Positions 1 to 6,991 of a DNA stretch of 64,000 nt are shown here, piece after piece. Source of the stretch: Calothrix sp. PCC 7507 (GTDB lineage Bacteria; Cyanobacteriota; Cyanobacteriia; Cyanobacteriales; Nostocaceae); contig NC_019682.1 in assembly GCF_000316575.1 (NCBI RefSeq), forward strand, positions 1,612,001 to 1,676,000. Direction: 5' to 3'. The notes beneath the pieces are model-generated. The model had not been told where the DNA came from. It saw nothing but the letters and a program-made list of their open reading frames with translations, and did no database searches. Numbering within the stretch: the first letter of the stretch is position 1; every line of letters starts with the position of its first letter. The translations under genes and the position numbers were made by a program.

Positions 1-330
1 GGTTCTGGGGTTATAAAAATCGATGATGGGACGCATTCCCCGAATTCGCGGCATCAAAAAGCCGATGATGCGATCGCTACCATCTCCAGTCAATAACAGA
101 TCCTGCGGCCAAGCAATCGAAATATGTCCCAAATTCGCCGTAGGATTTTCTGGGGGATTGGCAAGCATTGCCTGCAGTTTATGAGCATGGGCAACAGTTG
201 CTTTGTGATAAACCTTTGCCACTAAATCGCCATCAGATGGCACCGCATAGATACAAGCTTCACCACCACGTCCTAGACTGACGCTGAGGTTGAGAATTTC
301 TTGCTTGGGAAGACAACGTAGTACCTGCAT
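1..330 (-). CDS. Partial Ser/Thr kinase-like protein of a TerY-type triad (N-terminal 110 residues)
   Basis: The gene starts at an ATG on the minus strand (base 330) and runs off the left edge of the window, so only about 110 residues are visible. They begin MQVLRCLPKQEILNLSVSLG and contain a glycine-rich stretch (GRGGEACIYAV) followed by LVAKVYHK. These look like the nucleotide-binding loop and the lysine strand of a protein kinase fold. The start lies 57 bases after the PP2C gene, which itself follows a VWA gene, all on the same strand. VWA, PP2C and kinase in a row is the known TerY-P triad arrangement, in which the kinase often carries a C-terminal helix-hairpin-helix domain. That part would lie outside the window. 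The kinase call rests on the two motifs and the context. Confidence 0.7.
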   Translation of the reverse strand, partial: MQVLRCLPKQEILNLSVSLGRGGEACIYAVPSDGDLVAKVYHKATVAHAHKLQAMLANPPENPTANLGHISIAWPQDLLLTGDGSDRIIGFLMPRIRGMRPIIDFYNPRT

Positions 331-387
331 GATAGAGTCACGGTTAACGGGGATTGTTTAAAATGCTGAACTAGCCAAAAGCATTGT

Positions 388-1170
388 TCATTGTTGGTTA
401 AATGCAGCTATTATGAGCGTCAAATCATCATCAGTACGTTGCGTAATCCGATCAGAGCGTAAAAACCTCACCAAATGCTCTTTTGCCACTGTCTTATCCT
501 CAGTCTTGGCAACAAAGTCAAATAGAGGAAAAAAGAATGGTTTGTGAGGTTCACTGACGACCATATTTAAAGCCAGCATTTGTAGTCCATCGGTAAGCAC
601 ACCTACATTGACTATGGCTTCACGCCACAATCTCATTTGCGCTGTTTCTAATGCACCAGGCGAAGTCAAAAAAGTGGTTTCATTGATATATTCACCGTTA
701 TCAGGCATGGTTAATGCCAGTAAATTTCCTGTACTATCTTTCGCCACTGCCAAACCATCACCAATCTGGGCTACAGCCACAAATTCCGGTGTAGCCACCA
801 TCACAATTAAGGTAGTTGCCAAATCTTGAGGCTGTTTGTTGCAAGCAACAGCTTCATCCTCTACCGCTTTTCTAGCGGCTAAAACTGCCTCAGTCAATAA
901 AGATTGCACAGTAGCGTCATCCGCTAGGGCATCTCGCGTGACTTCTTTAATAGAAATATTGGCGATCGCTGTTTCCACAGCCACCATAGCTCCGACTTTC
1001 CCCTGACTAGCAGAACCAGCACCATCAGCAGCCGCTGCCACCAATATATCATCTGACAATATCTGCCAGTGGTGAGCATCCTGACACAGCTGCTTATTTT
1101 TTAAGTGGCTCGTACCACATACGGATGCGGCTAATACACGCCATTGAGGGATCTGCTTTGATATGTTCAT
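388..1170 (-). CDS. PP2C-family protein phosphatase
   Basis: This 260-residue protein is probably a metal-dependent Ser/Thr phosphatase of the PP2C fold (PP2C_2 type). Metal-ligand-like aspartates are visible in CQDAHHW near residue 31, AAADGAGSA near residue 49, LTDGLQ near residue 194 and RTDDDLTLII near the C-terminus. There is no signal peptide or membrane segment, so it should be cytoplasmic. It lies 51 bases after the VWA gene and 57 bases before the kinase gene, which suggests one operon. In TerY-type triads the phosphatase and kinase are thought to act on the VWA partner; that pairing is inferred from family knowledge. No strong ribosome-binding site is seen before the chosen ATG. Confidence 0.85.
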   Translation of the reverse strand: MNISKQIPQWRVLAASVCGTSHLKNKQLCQDAHHWQILSDDILVAAAADGAGSASQGKVGAMVAVETAIANISIKEVTRDALADDATVQSLLTEAVLAARKAVEDEAVACNKQPQDLATTLIVMVATPEFVAVAQIGDGLAVAKDSTGNLLALTMPDNGEYINETTFLTSPGALETAQMRLWREAIVNVGVLTDGLQMLALNMVVSEPHKPFFFPLFDFVAKTEDKTVAKEHLVRFLRSDRITQRTDDDLTLIIAAFNQQ

Positions 1171-1221
1171 AGATTTTCTTGCAACAGCTAGCTGTGTGAG
1201 TATAACAAGCTGCGATTTTGA

Positions 1222-1896
1222 TTAAACAGACCCCCAGCCAATCGGCGGTAGTGCCACCTGTTCGTCTACCTGTGAGTGAGAAACAGCCGACATACTAGCT
1301 GACAGCCAGACAAACATCTCGATAAAGTTTAGCCCTTTTAGTTTCAAAGGAGTCCGCACAGCTATTTGAGTCAAGCGGTTCATATTCGCATTTTCTACCC
1401 CTACTGTAAAAAATGCTACACGCTTATTCGTTTCATCTCCTTGGAGACGCTGCGATGCTTGTTCTACAACCTGCTCTAGCTCACCTTGTGGTTCGCCATC
1501 AGTAATCATAAATACCCAAGGGCGATAGTAAGCAATGCCATTAGTCCGATATTGCGACTTGCGCTCTTGAATAATATCTAATGCTTTATGAATTCCTGCC
1601 CCCATAGTAGTTAGTCCCTGTGCTGTCAGGATTGGCGGATTAAATAGATCGGCAGTCACAAAGTCTTGTACTACATTGACATTACTGTCAAAAGTCACGA
1701 TCGCTACCTCTACCCGCCTCGCCGCCAAGGAATTTTTGACTAATTCATCCTTCAAGCTCAATAAACCCTGATTTAAAGCCTCAATTGCATCTCCTTGCAT
1801 CGAGCCAGATGTATCTAGCAATAGCACACAAGGACAACGCGGTTCCGGGTTCTCCGCAAACTCCACTACTTCATCAAGTCTTAATGTATCATGCAT
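1222..1896 (-). CDS. TerY-like von Willebrand factor A domain protein
   Basis: A cytoplasmic VWA-domain protein. The MIDAS metal site is complete: DTSGS, then a threonine in GLTTMGAG, then an aspartate in MITDGEP. The reading frame is open for another 25 codons upstream to base 1971, but that extension (MCWRCELYTLRKRK...) is basic, cysteine-rich and unlike the family, so the ATG at 1896 (MHDTLRLDEV) is preferred, giving about 224 residues. Proteins of this type (TerY) are part of bacterial stress systems linked to tellurite resistance genes, where they are thought to bridge partners in a metal-dependent way. It is the first gene of the minus-strand triad, so the operon promoter should lie in the spacer to its right. 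Confidence 0.85.
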   Translation of the reverse strand: MHDTLRLDEVVEFAENPEPRCPCVLLLDTSGSMQGDAIEALNQGLLSLKDELVKNSLAARRVEVAIVTFDSNVNVVQDFVTADLFNPPILTAQGLTTMGAGIHKALDIIQERKSQYRTNGIAYYRPWVFMITDGEPQGELEQVVEQASQRLQGDETNKRVAFFTVGVENANMNRLTQIAVRTPLKLKGLNFIEMFVWLSASMSAVSHSQVDEQVALPPIGWGSV

Positions 1897-2622
1897 AACG
1901 TTTTGTGTTATGTTATAATCCAAAGTCTTTTTCCTTTTTCTCAAAGTATATAGTTCACAACGCCAACACAACTACAGTGCCTAGCAGCTGATAGTAAATA
2001 GTTGACTCTTTATTAAACAGATTATTCTCATCCAATTCTCTACACATTTAAGGAAATTTTAATCAGGGACTAGTTTAGTGAAAGGAAACCTAGTAGAAAT
2101 TCATATTAGCTTTATCTAATACACCTACTGAGACTTATATAGAGCAAGTCTAGAATACAATGAATACGTACATTTGCGTACAGACAAAATTTAAAGATTC
2201 TGTGTAGAAAGGTTGGTTTTTATATAAAAGAAATAAATCAAAATCAGAAAAATCTTCATAGAAAGGATACTCCTGTAAACCCGCAAGCTGTAAATCGCAA
2301 TTTTCTAGCAAATACGTAGGTACACTATGTCATAAAAAATGTAACAACCCTCCTATGTCATAAATTTCATAACTTGTAAGATATGTACATATTTCCCCAG
2401 AATAATTTGTGTTCAGAGAAAAATTAAAACTAATAAAAGATAAGCTAAAACGCTGATTCATTGCACAATCAACCATTTTTCTTCGTTGACCGTTAACTGT
2501 AGACTGTCATCGGTCAACAGTCTACACGACGAAATATGCAGCTTAAATGCTGATTAGCTTACCCATTCCCACTATTTCAGCTTTACCTAGATTTGGTTTG
2601 ATTTCCCGGAAAACTTCAAGAT
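1897..2622. other. Divergent intergenic region
   Basis: About 0.7 kb of AT-rich DNA between the leftward VWA gene and the rightward PATAN regulator. It must hold promoters for both directions, though no convincing -35/-10 pair stands out by eye. Two things can be seen. The motif CTATGTCATAA occurs twice (near 2326 and 2355). A dense cluster of inverted words lies near 2485-2525: GTTGACCG with CGGTCAAC, and TAGACTGT with ACAGTCTA. No protein-coding sequence was recognised. Confidence 0.5.
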
Positions 2623-4026
2623 ATGAATATTGCTGGCACATTCACCAAGTTAAGTCCCCAGAGTTTATTAAGACAGTTATCTGGTAGCTCTGACAGTACT
2701 TGTTTAAGAACCTTGAGCAACTCAGTTTCCTGGTCGATATACTTAGAACAGGGGAAAATCACTTATGCTACCCATTCAGTCGAACCCTTTGATCGACTAG
2801 AACGTCATTTGCGTCGCCTGAGTCATCAAGTTCCCCTGCTTACCAGTGAAACTCGTGTTCAATTACGTCTGATGTTTGAGCCTGACTCACAAAGTCAGTT
2901 CCCAGAACAACACAATGACACGGGTGATCAGCCTCCCGAATATCAAGCTATTTACTGGCTGGTCAGTCAACAACACCTGCATTCTACACAAGCAGCAGTA
3001 CTAATTCAGGAACTAGTTAAAGAAGTTATTGAATCATTTTTGTTAATCAATGCAGGCATTTATGAATTGAGCGATTCACTTGAGAGAGTGCCAAGAATTT
3101 GCCGGCTCGACGTAGAAAAAATCCTAGAGCGCTGCGAAACCAGATTGCAGAGTTGGCAGTCTTTAGCTCCTCAAATTTCCTCTCCCTATCAGCGTCCACA
3201 CCTGCTAATTAATAGCCCACTCCACAAAAAGAACTTACCAGACCTCCAACCAAGTTTAACTAACTGGATGAAGGGTTTTAGCCTGCGTCATCTTGCTGTG
3301 ATAATGAATCAAGATGAAATCCAACTGGCTCGGAATTTATCCCCTTACATCCTCAAAGGAGGGATCATACTGCATGAACCAGACCCACCCTTTGATAAAT
3401 TGCCCAAGACTTTTGACGAATCATCAGCATCTCCTAACTATATAACAGAATTAGTTGAAAGGGAATTAATTGCAGCGGTAGTAAAACCAAGTAGCATTGC
3501 TGCCAGAACTTACCCTGAGATTTCTGTAGAAAATATAGCTACTGTTCAGCGATTACCACAGATTTCTGTGCCGCCAACAGATAAAGTTCAGGAATTAACA
3601 ATACCAAATAACATAAATCACCTTCCTGAAAGAGTAACCACCGCTACTGTAACTGCCAAAAAAACTTACAAAATAGTTTCTGTAGATGATAGTCCCACAA
3701 TTCTGAAAGAAATTAGCCGTTTTTTAGAAGATGAAAATTTTTCTGTAGTGACAATTAACGAGCCACTAAAGGCTGTAATGTCAATTATTAGGCATAAACC
3801 AGACCTGATTTTACTAGACTTAAACATGGCGGGTATTGATGGTTATGAATTATGTCGAATTGTACGGAATAATTCCATGTTTAAAAATACTCCGATTATC
3901 TTCGTCACTGGCAATAAGGGACTTGTAGACAAAGTAAAAGCAAGATTAGTAGGGGCATCTGGTTATCTCACTAAACCTTTTACTCGCGCAGAATTACTGA
4001 AGATAGTTTTTATGCATTTAGCTTAA
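2623..4026 (+). CDS. PatA-like response regulator (PATAN domain plus C-terminal REC)
   Basis: A 467-residue two-domain regulator. Residues 1-110 begin like the PATAN/DUF4388 domain of PatA, PixG and PilG-type proteins (MNIAGTFTKLSPQSLLRQLS). The C-terminal receiver starts near residue 349 (YKIVSVDDSP), with acidic pair D355/D356, phospho-acceptor D399 in LLDLNMAG, and the conserved lysine K451 in LTKPF. PatA-like proteins act in cyanobacterial phototaxis, hormogonium motility or heterocyst patterning. The usual partners CheW, MCP and CheA are missing here; only a CheY-like gene follows. The exact pathway cannot be told. The ATG is preceded by AT-rich DNA without a clear Shine-Dalgarno sequence. 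Confidence 0.85.
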   Translation: MNIAGTFTKLSPQSLLRQLSGSSDSTCLRTLSNSVSWSIYLEQGKITYATHSVEPFDRLERHLRRLSHQVPLLTSETRVQLRLMFEPDSQSQFPEQHNDTGDQPPEYQAIYWLVSQQHLHSTQAAVLIQELVKEVIESFLLINAGIYELSDSLERVPRICRLDVEKILERCETRLQSWQSLAPQISSPYQRPHLLINSPLHKKNLPDLQPSLTNWMKGFSLRHLAVIMNQDEIQLARNLSPYILKGGIILHEPDPPFDKLPKTFDESSASPNYITELVERELIAAVVKPSSIAARTYPEISVENIATVQRLPQISVPPTDKVQELTIPNNINHLPERVTTATVTAKKTYKIVSVDDSPTILKEISRFLEDENFSVVTINEPLKAVMSIIRHKPDLILLDLNMAGIDGYELCRIVRNNSMFKNTPIIFVTGNKGLVDKVKARLVGASGYLTKPFTRAELLKIVFMHLA

Positions 4027-4058
4027 GTAGGGTGATGTAAATAAAGCTAACTAATGGT

Positions 4059-4160
4059 ATTTGTCAAGAGTCAAGAGTCAAGAGTCAGGGGTCAAGAGTC
4101 AAGAGTCAAAACTTATTTCCCAATCCCCAGTCAACAGTCAACAGTCAACAGTCCCCAGTA
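4059..4160. repeat. STRR block (GTCAAGA and CAGTCAA heptamers)
   Basis: Tandem heptanucleotide repeats: several GTCAAGA units followed by CAGTCAA units. The block fills most of the gap between the two regulator genes. An open frame runs through it into the CheY-like gene, but the repeat-coded peptide is not a plausible protein start. Confidence 0.85.
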
Positions 4161-4179
4161 CCTTTTACGGAAAATTTAT

Positions 4180-4542
4180 ATGTCTACGGTTTTAGTTGTT
4201 GAAGATACTCCGTCTCAATTGGAATTAATTAATAACTTTTTGCGAGAGAGTGGGCACACGGTAATTAAAGCTTATGATGCCAAAGATGGGTTAAATAAGG
4301 CAGTTGAGCAGCAGCCGGATGTCATTATTACCGATGTAGTTATGCCAGGACTCAGTGGTTTTGAATTCTGTCGCCAACTCAAAAAAAATCCAGCAACCGA
4401 GAAAGTACCGATTATTATTTGTAGTTCCAAAAATAAAGAAATTGACCGGATTTGGGGGATGAAACAAGGTGCAGATGTTTATTTAACCAAGCCTTTTACT
4501 AGGCAAGAATTATTACGCGCTTTGCGATCTGTTGTTGATTAA
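4180..4542 (+). CDS. CheY-like single-domain response regulator
   Basis: A 120-residue stand-alone receiver domain. The phospho-acceptor is D52 in IITDVVMPG, the acidic residues are E8 and D9 in VVEDTPS, the switch serine lies in CSS (82-83), and the conserved lysine is K104 in YLTKPFT. The ATG at 4180 was chosen over the upstream in-frame ATG at 4054 because the extra 42 residues are encoded by heptamer repeats. It follows the PATAN regulator after 153 bases and resembles PilH/PixH-type partners. Together they look like the output half of a chemotaxis-type pathway whose sensor and kinase are encoded elsewhere. Confidence 0.9.
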   Translation: MSTVLVVEDTPSQLELINNFLRESGHTVIKAYDAKDGLNKAVEQQPDVIITDVVMPGLSGFEFCRQLKKNPATEKVPIIICSSKNKEIDRIWGMKQGADVYLTKPFTRQELLRALRSVVD

Positions 4543-4561
4543 TTGGAGTTAAACGGTAAAA

Positions 4562-5029
4562 ATGGCTAACACTCTCTACGATCGCGATCTTCAATTGTGG
4601 ATTGAGCAAACCATAAGTCAATTAAGAAACGGCGAATTTGCATCATTGGATATTGAGCATTTGATTGAGGAACTAACGGATTTGGGTAGATCAGAAAAGA
4701 ACGCTTTGAAAAGCAATCTGATTATCTTGTTAGCGCATCTACTCAAGTTAAGGATTCAACATGATGTGCCCGATATGATGAGGGGTAGCTGGTATAGTTC
4801 AGTGCTGGAACATCGACAGCGAGTTCTCAACAATTTGGCTGATACTCCTTCTCTCAAAAGTTTTCTAGTAGAAGCAGTGGAAAAAGCTTATCCAGATGGT
4901 CGAAAGCTAGCGATTAAGGAGGGTAAACTGGCTAAGTTTGGCGTTCCTATCCCAGAAGATAGTGAGTATCCCGCTACTTGTCCGTTTACGATCGCACAGC
5001 TTCTTGATGAGGATTTCTACGGGACTTGA
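4562..5029 (+). CDS. DUF29 family protein
   Basis: A 155-residue cytoplasmic protein with the features of the DUF29 family, which is highly multiplied in cyanobacteria: LYDRDLQLWIEQT at the start, DIEHLIEELTDLGRSEKNAL in the middle, and a C-terminal CPFTIAQLLDEDF. The function is unknown. It starts 19 bases after the CheY-like gene, so co-transcription is possible, but DUF29 genes sit in many contexts and no functional tie is implied. The C-terminus is complete and ends 9 bases before a 29-bp direct repeat. Confidence 0.85.
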   Translation: MANTLYDRDLQLWIEQTISQLRNGEFASLDIEHLIEELTDLGRSEKNALKSNLIILLAHLLKLRIQHDVPDMMRGSWYSSVLEHRQRVLNNLADTPSLKSFLVEAVEKAYPDGRKLAIKEGKLAKFGVPIPEDSEYPATCPFTIAQLLDEDFYGT

Positions 5030-5038
5030 CCATTTGCT

Positions 5039-5067
5039 ATTATTTGTCCTGGCGATCGCGTTCATCA
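5039..5067. repeat. 29-bp direct repeat, left copy flanking vapBC
   Basis: A 29-base sequence (core CCTGGCGATCGCGTTC) identical to bases 5726-5754. The right copy is the 3' end of the small ribbon-helix-helix-like gene; the left copy lies free between the DUF29 gene and vapB. The two copies bracket the vapBC pair. Confidence 0.9.
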
Positions 5068-5121
5068 TTATTAGCCCAGTCACGCTACTATATTTTACGA
5101 TCAGACAAGTTTTTTCAGCAC

Positions 5122-5313
5122 ATGGTTATCAATCTAGAAATTGACGAAAACTTAGTTCAAGAAGCACTCGAATTGGGTGGAAATCATACTCAGCGTGCTG
5201 TTGTTGAAGAGGCATTGAAAGAGTATGTGCAGCGTCGAAAACAATTAAAAATTCTGGAACTATTCGGCACAATTGAATACGACGATGATTATGACTACAA
5301 ACAACTGCGCTAA
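5122..5313 (+). CDS. vapB: VapB-type antitoxin
   Basis: A 63-residue protein of the VapB family (PF09957 type): MVINLEIDENLVQEALELG, an amphipathic helix with ALKEYVQRRKQ, and an acidic tail (EYDDDYDYKQLR) of the kind that fills the toxin active site. The open frame extends upstream to 5026, but the added residues look random, so the ATG at 5122 is used. The toxin gene starts 5 bases after its stop, typical of tightly coupled toxin-antitoxin operons. Such operons usually repress themselves through the antitoxin. Confidence 0.85.
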   Translation: MVINLEIDENLVQEALELGGNHTQRAVVEEALKEYVQRRKQLKILELFGTIEYDDDYDYKQLR

Positions 5314-5318
5314 AGAGT

Positions 5319-5723
5319 ATGAAAGTCATCGTTGATACTTCCGTTTGGTCTTTGGCACTCAGACGCAATGATAAAGCTGATGACTCACCTCATACAACAT
5401 TGTTTCGAGAACTAATCACTGATGGTCGAGTCGTCCTGCTAGGTTCTGTTCGACAAGAGATACTTTCCGGGATTCGTCACGCTCACCAATACAATCAGTT
5501 GAAAAATTATCTCCGTGCATTTTCTCATTTTGAATTGGATATTGGAGATTACGAACTTGCTTCTGAGTTTTACAATACTTGCCGCAGCAATGGTGTTCAA
5601 GGTGCAAGTACAGATTTTATCATTTGCGCTGTAGCAGTTCATCGAAATCACAGCATTTTGACTACAGATAAAGATTTTGATAATTTCAGTCAGTATATTC
5701 CCATAACGTTACTTCAATGCTAG
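5319..5723 (+). CDS. vapC: VapC-type PIN-domain toxin
   Basis: A 134-residue PIN-domain protein, normally an Mg-dependent endoribonuclease. The acidic residues of the fold are visible: D6 in VIVDTSVW, an E in RQEILSG, D in STDFIICA and D in LTTDKDFD. Length and motifs are complete, so the toxin looks intact. It is preceded by vapB and ends three bases before a 29-bp repeat. The pair is flanked by this direct repeat, which suggests it moved in as a cassette. The target RNA cannot be predicted. Confidence 0.88.
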   Translation: MKVIVDTSVWSLALRRNDKADDSPHTTLFRELITDGRVVLLGSVRQEILSGIRHAHQYNQLKNYLRAFSHFELDIGDYELASEFYNTCRSNGVQGASTDFIICAVAVHRNHSILTTDKDFDNFSQYIPITLLQC

Positions 5724-5725
5724 CG

Positions 5726-5754
5726 ATTATTTGTCCTGGCGATCGCGTTCATCA
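5726..5754. repeat. 29-bp direct repeat, right copy flanking vapBC
   Basis: Identical to bases 5039-5067. This copy encodes the last residues and stop of the leftward small gene at 5727-5930, so it is probably the original and the left copy the duplicate. Confidence 0.9.
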
Positions 5755-5930
5755 AGTGCTTTATTGATCGCATCCCTACAAAATTCGGCTTTCTCATCAC
5801 CTAGCTGCTGTAGGCGATCGTGAGTTGATTCAGTAATCCGAACAGTTACGGTTTTGGTTAATGACTCATCCCTATCAGACTTGAATTTATGAGGCTCTAG
5901 ATTTTCGGGGTGCCCTTTAGGGTTTGGCAT
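5727..5930 (-). CDS. Small ribbon-helix-helix-like protein
   Basis: A 67-residue, very polar protein. TKTVTVRITESTHDRLQQL followed by AEFCRDAINKALDE has the strand-helix-helix pattern of CopG/MetJ-like DNA-binding proteins, many of which are antitoxins. It is convergent with vapC, with only 3 bases between the two stop codons. No toxin gene of its own is next to it: upstream is a divergent small unknown gene. It may be an orphan regulator or antitoxin. The fold call is by eye. Confidence 0.65.
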   Translation of the reverse strand: MPNPKGHPENLEPHKFKSDRDESLTKTVTVRITESTHDRLQQLGDEKAEFCRDAINKALDERDRQDK

Positions 5931-5987
5931 TGTAAAGAACTATGTACAAAGCTTGAACTCCTCGTACACGAGCAGTTATTAGTTATA

Positions 5988-6023
5988 TCGGTGGTTAAAA
6001 CTTTGGACGGCAATAACCACCGA
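5988..6023. promoter_or_regulatory. Perfect 10-bp inverted repeat between divergent small genes
   Basis: TCGGTGGTTA and TAACCACCGA form a perfect 10-bp stem with a 16-base loop, ending 23 bases before the start codon of the rightward gene at 6047. It could be an operator for the divergent RHH-like protein or a hairpin in the leader RNA. The role is inferred from position only. Confidence 0.45.
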
Positions 6024-6046
6024 AACCCCGATTAGGAGGCACTTAT

Positions 6047-6283
6047 ATGTTTACACGCAACGAGTTGACAAGCAAGTCTCTTGAAGAATTGCAACAGTTA
6101 TCCAAAAATTTAGGCGTTGAGCCAATAGGCAACCCCACTTATCCTGGTAGCTGGATAGTCCCACTTTTAGCTGTAACCCAAATGGCTATGCAGGATTGTG
6201 ATCTGGGACGTGGACTAAAAGCGTACCCCAGCAGTAGAGTATATGAGCCAATTAATTTAGCGCTAGTAGCGTGTCTAGGCTAA
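6047..6283 (+). CDS. Small hypothetical protein with SAP-like N-terminus
   Basis: A 78-residue protein that I do not recognise. A strong ribosome-binding site (AGGAGG) stands 8 bases before the ATG, which supports real translation. The N-terminal helix LTSKSLEELQQLSKNLGVEP resembles the helix-turn of SAP or Rho-N-like domains, which bind nucleic acids, but the rest (GNPTYPGSWIVPLLAVTQ) does not extend the match clearly. It is divergent from the RHH-like gene, with the inverted repeat lying between them. No function is proposed. Confidence 0.55.
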   Translation: MFTRNELTSKSLEELQQLSKNLGVEPIGNPTYPGSWIVPLLAVTQMAMQDCDLGRGLKAYPSSRVYEPINLALVACLG

Positions 6284-6342
6284 AATGTTGCAATAAAAAA
6301 GGTTCGTAGTAGCGCCTCAGCGTCTTCTTAACCACAAATCTA

Positions 6343-6534
6343 ATGCACTACTTTAGGCTTGCCACGCCACTAGATGCATTAGGCAAACCAACACCCCATC
6401 AGATGAGCTTAATCAAAGGCGCATTACGCGGTATCTGGGTGCAACGAATAGATCAACGACATGCTCAACAACGATTATTTGAGACTTGGCAAGCGCGCAT
6501 GGCATTACTAGAAGCACTATCACTGTTAAAGTAA
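6343..6534 (+). CDS. Possible small hypothetical protein
   Basis: A 63-residue open frame (MHYFRLATPLDALGKPTPHQ...) 59 bases after the previous gene and in a different frame. The sequence is protein-like and rich in arginine and glutamine toward the end. No Shine-Dalgarno sequence and no family are recognised. It could be a real small protein or a fragment of a decayed gene. Confidence 0.35.
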   Translation: MHYFRLATPLDALGKPTPHQMSLIKGALRGIWVQRIDQRHAQQRLFETWQARMALLEALSLLK

Positions 6535-6700
6535 AGTTTGTTAGATAATTTAAAATCAGTGAACAGTGAAGAGTAAACAGTTATCAGAGTTTTTCTGGTG
6601 CTGATAACTGAATATAGCGGTTCTTGGTTGGATGCAATACAAGCGAGGGCGGGGAAACCCATTGGTGTCAACTTAAGCTGAAACGTCTACCCGACATACA

Positions 6701-6787
6701 TTTTACCCCTCCCTAACCCTCCCCTTGTAAAGGGGAGGGAACTGGATTTATTTTTCCCCCCTTTTCTAAGGGGGGATTAAGGGGGGT
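6701..6787. repeat. Interspersed C-rich/G-rich hairpin repeat (uninterrupted copy)
   Basis: A repeat made of two G/C-block hairpins: CCCTCCCCTT...AAGGGGAGGG, then CCCCCC...GGGGGG. The same element occurs at 16971-17254, where a MITE interrupts it. This intact copy therefore shows what the empty target looks like. Confidence 0.8.
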
Positions 6788-6868
6788 GACGCGAAGAGTG
6801 ATGGTAAGCGAGAAAATTTAAAATCACGTCTTGGCAAGGATTTCAAGTTAAGTTGACACTTATGGGGG

Positions 6869-6920
6869 AAACCCCGCCCCTACAGGCTCGGCGATTTAAA
6901 ACTGTACCTCACTGATCTGA
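6869..6920. repeat. Interspersed repeat, inverted relative to 11573-11623
   Basis: About 52 bases containing CCCCGCCCCTACAGGCT and ACTGTACCTCACTGATCTGA. A near-identical copy lies on the opposite strand at 11573-11623. It runs directly into the heptamer array before pheT. The 6535-6868 stretch otherwise holds only the G/C hairpin repeat and no recognisable gene. Confidence 0.75.
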
Positions 6921-6991
6921 TAACTGATAACTGATAACTGATAACTGATAACTGATAACTGATAACTGATAACTGATAACTGATAACTGAT
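6917..6991. repeat. STRR array, about ten TGATAAC heptamers, ending at the pheT start codon
   Basis: Ten tandem copies of TGATAAC plus a partial unit. The array ends on the base before the ATG of pheT, so the whole ribosome-binding region of that essential gene is made of repeat. Confidence 0.95.

Noticed and set aside
608-829. 73-codon frame on the plus strand
   Set aside because: It lies antisense inside the PP2C gene and has no ribosome-binding site or family resemblance.
1897-1971. N-terminal extension of the VWA protein
   Set aside because: The added residues are basic and unlike the family; the internal ATG gives a normal VWA start.
4054-4179. 42-residue extension of the CheY-like protein
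   Set aside because: It is encoded by tandem heptamer repeats and not by protein-like sequence.
6047-6534. One frameshifted gene instead of two small genes
   Set aside because: The two frames differ and are separated by 59 bases with stops; no protein family covers both.
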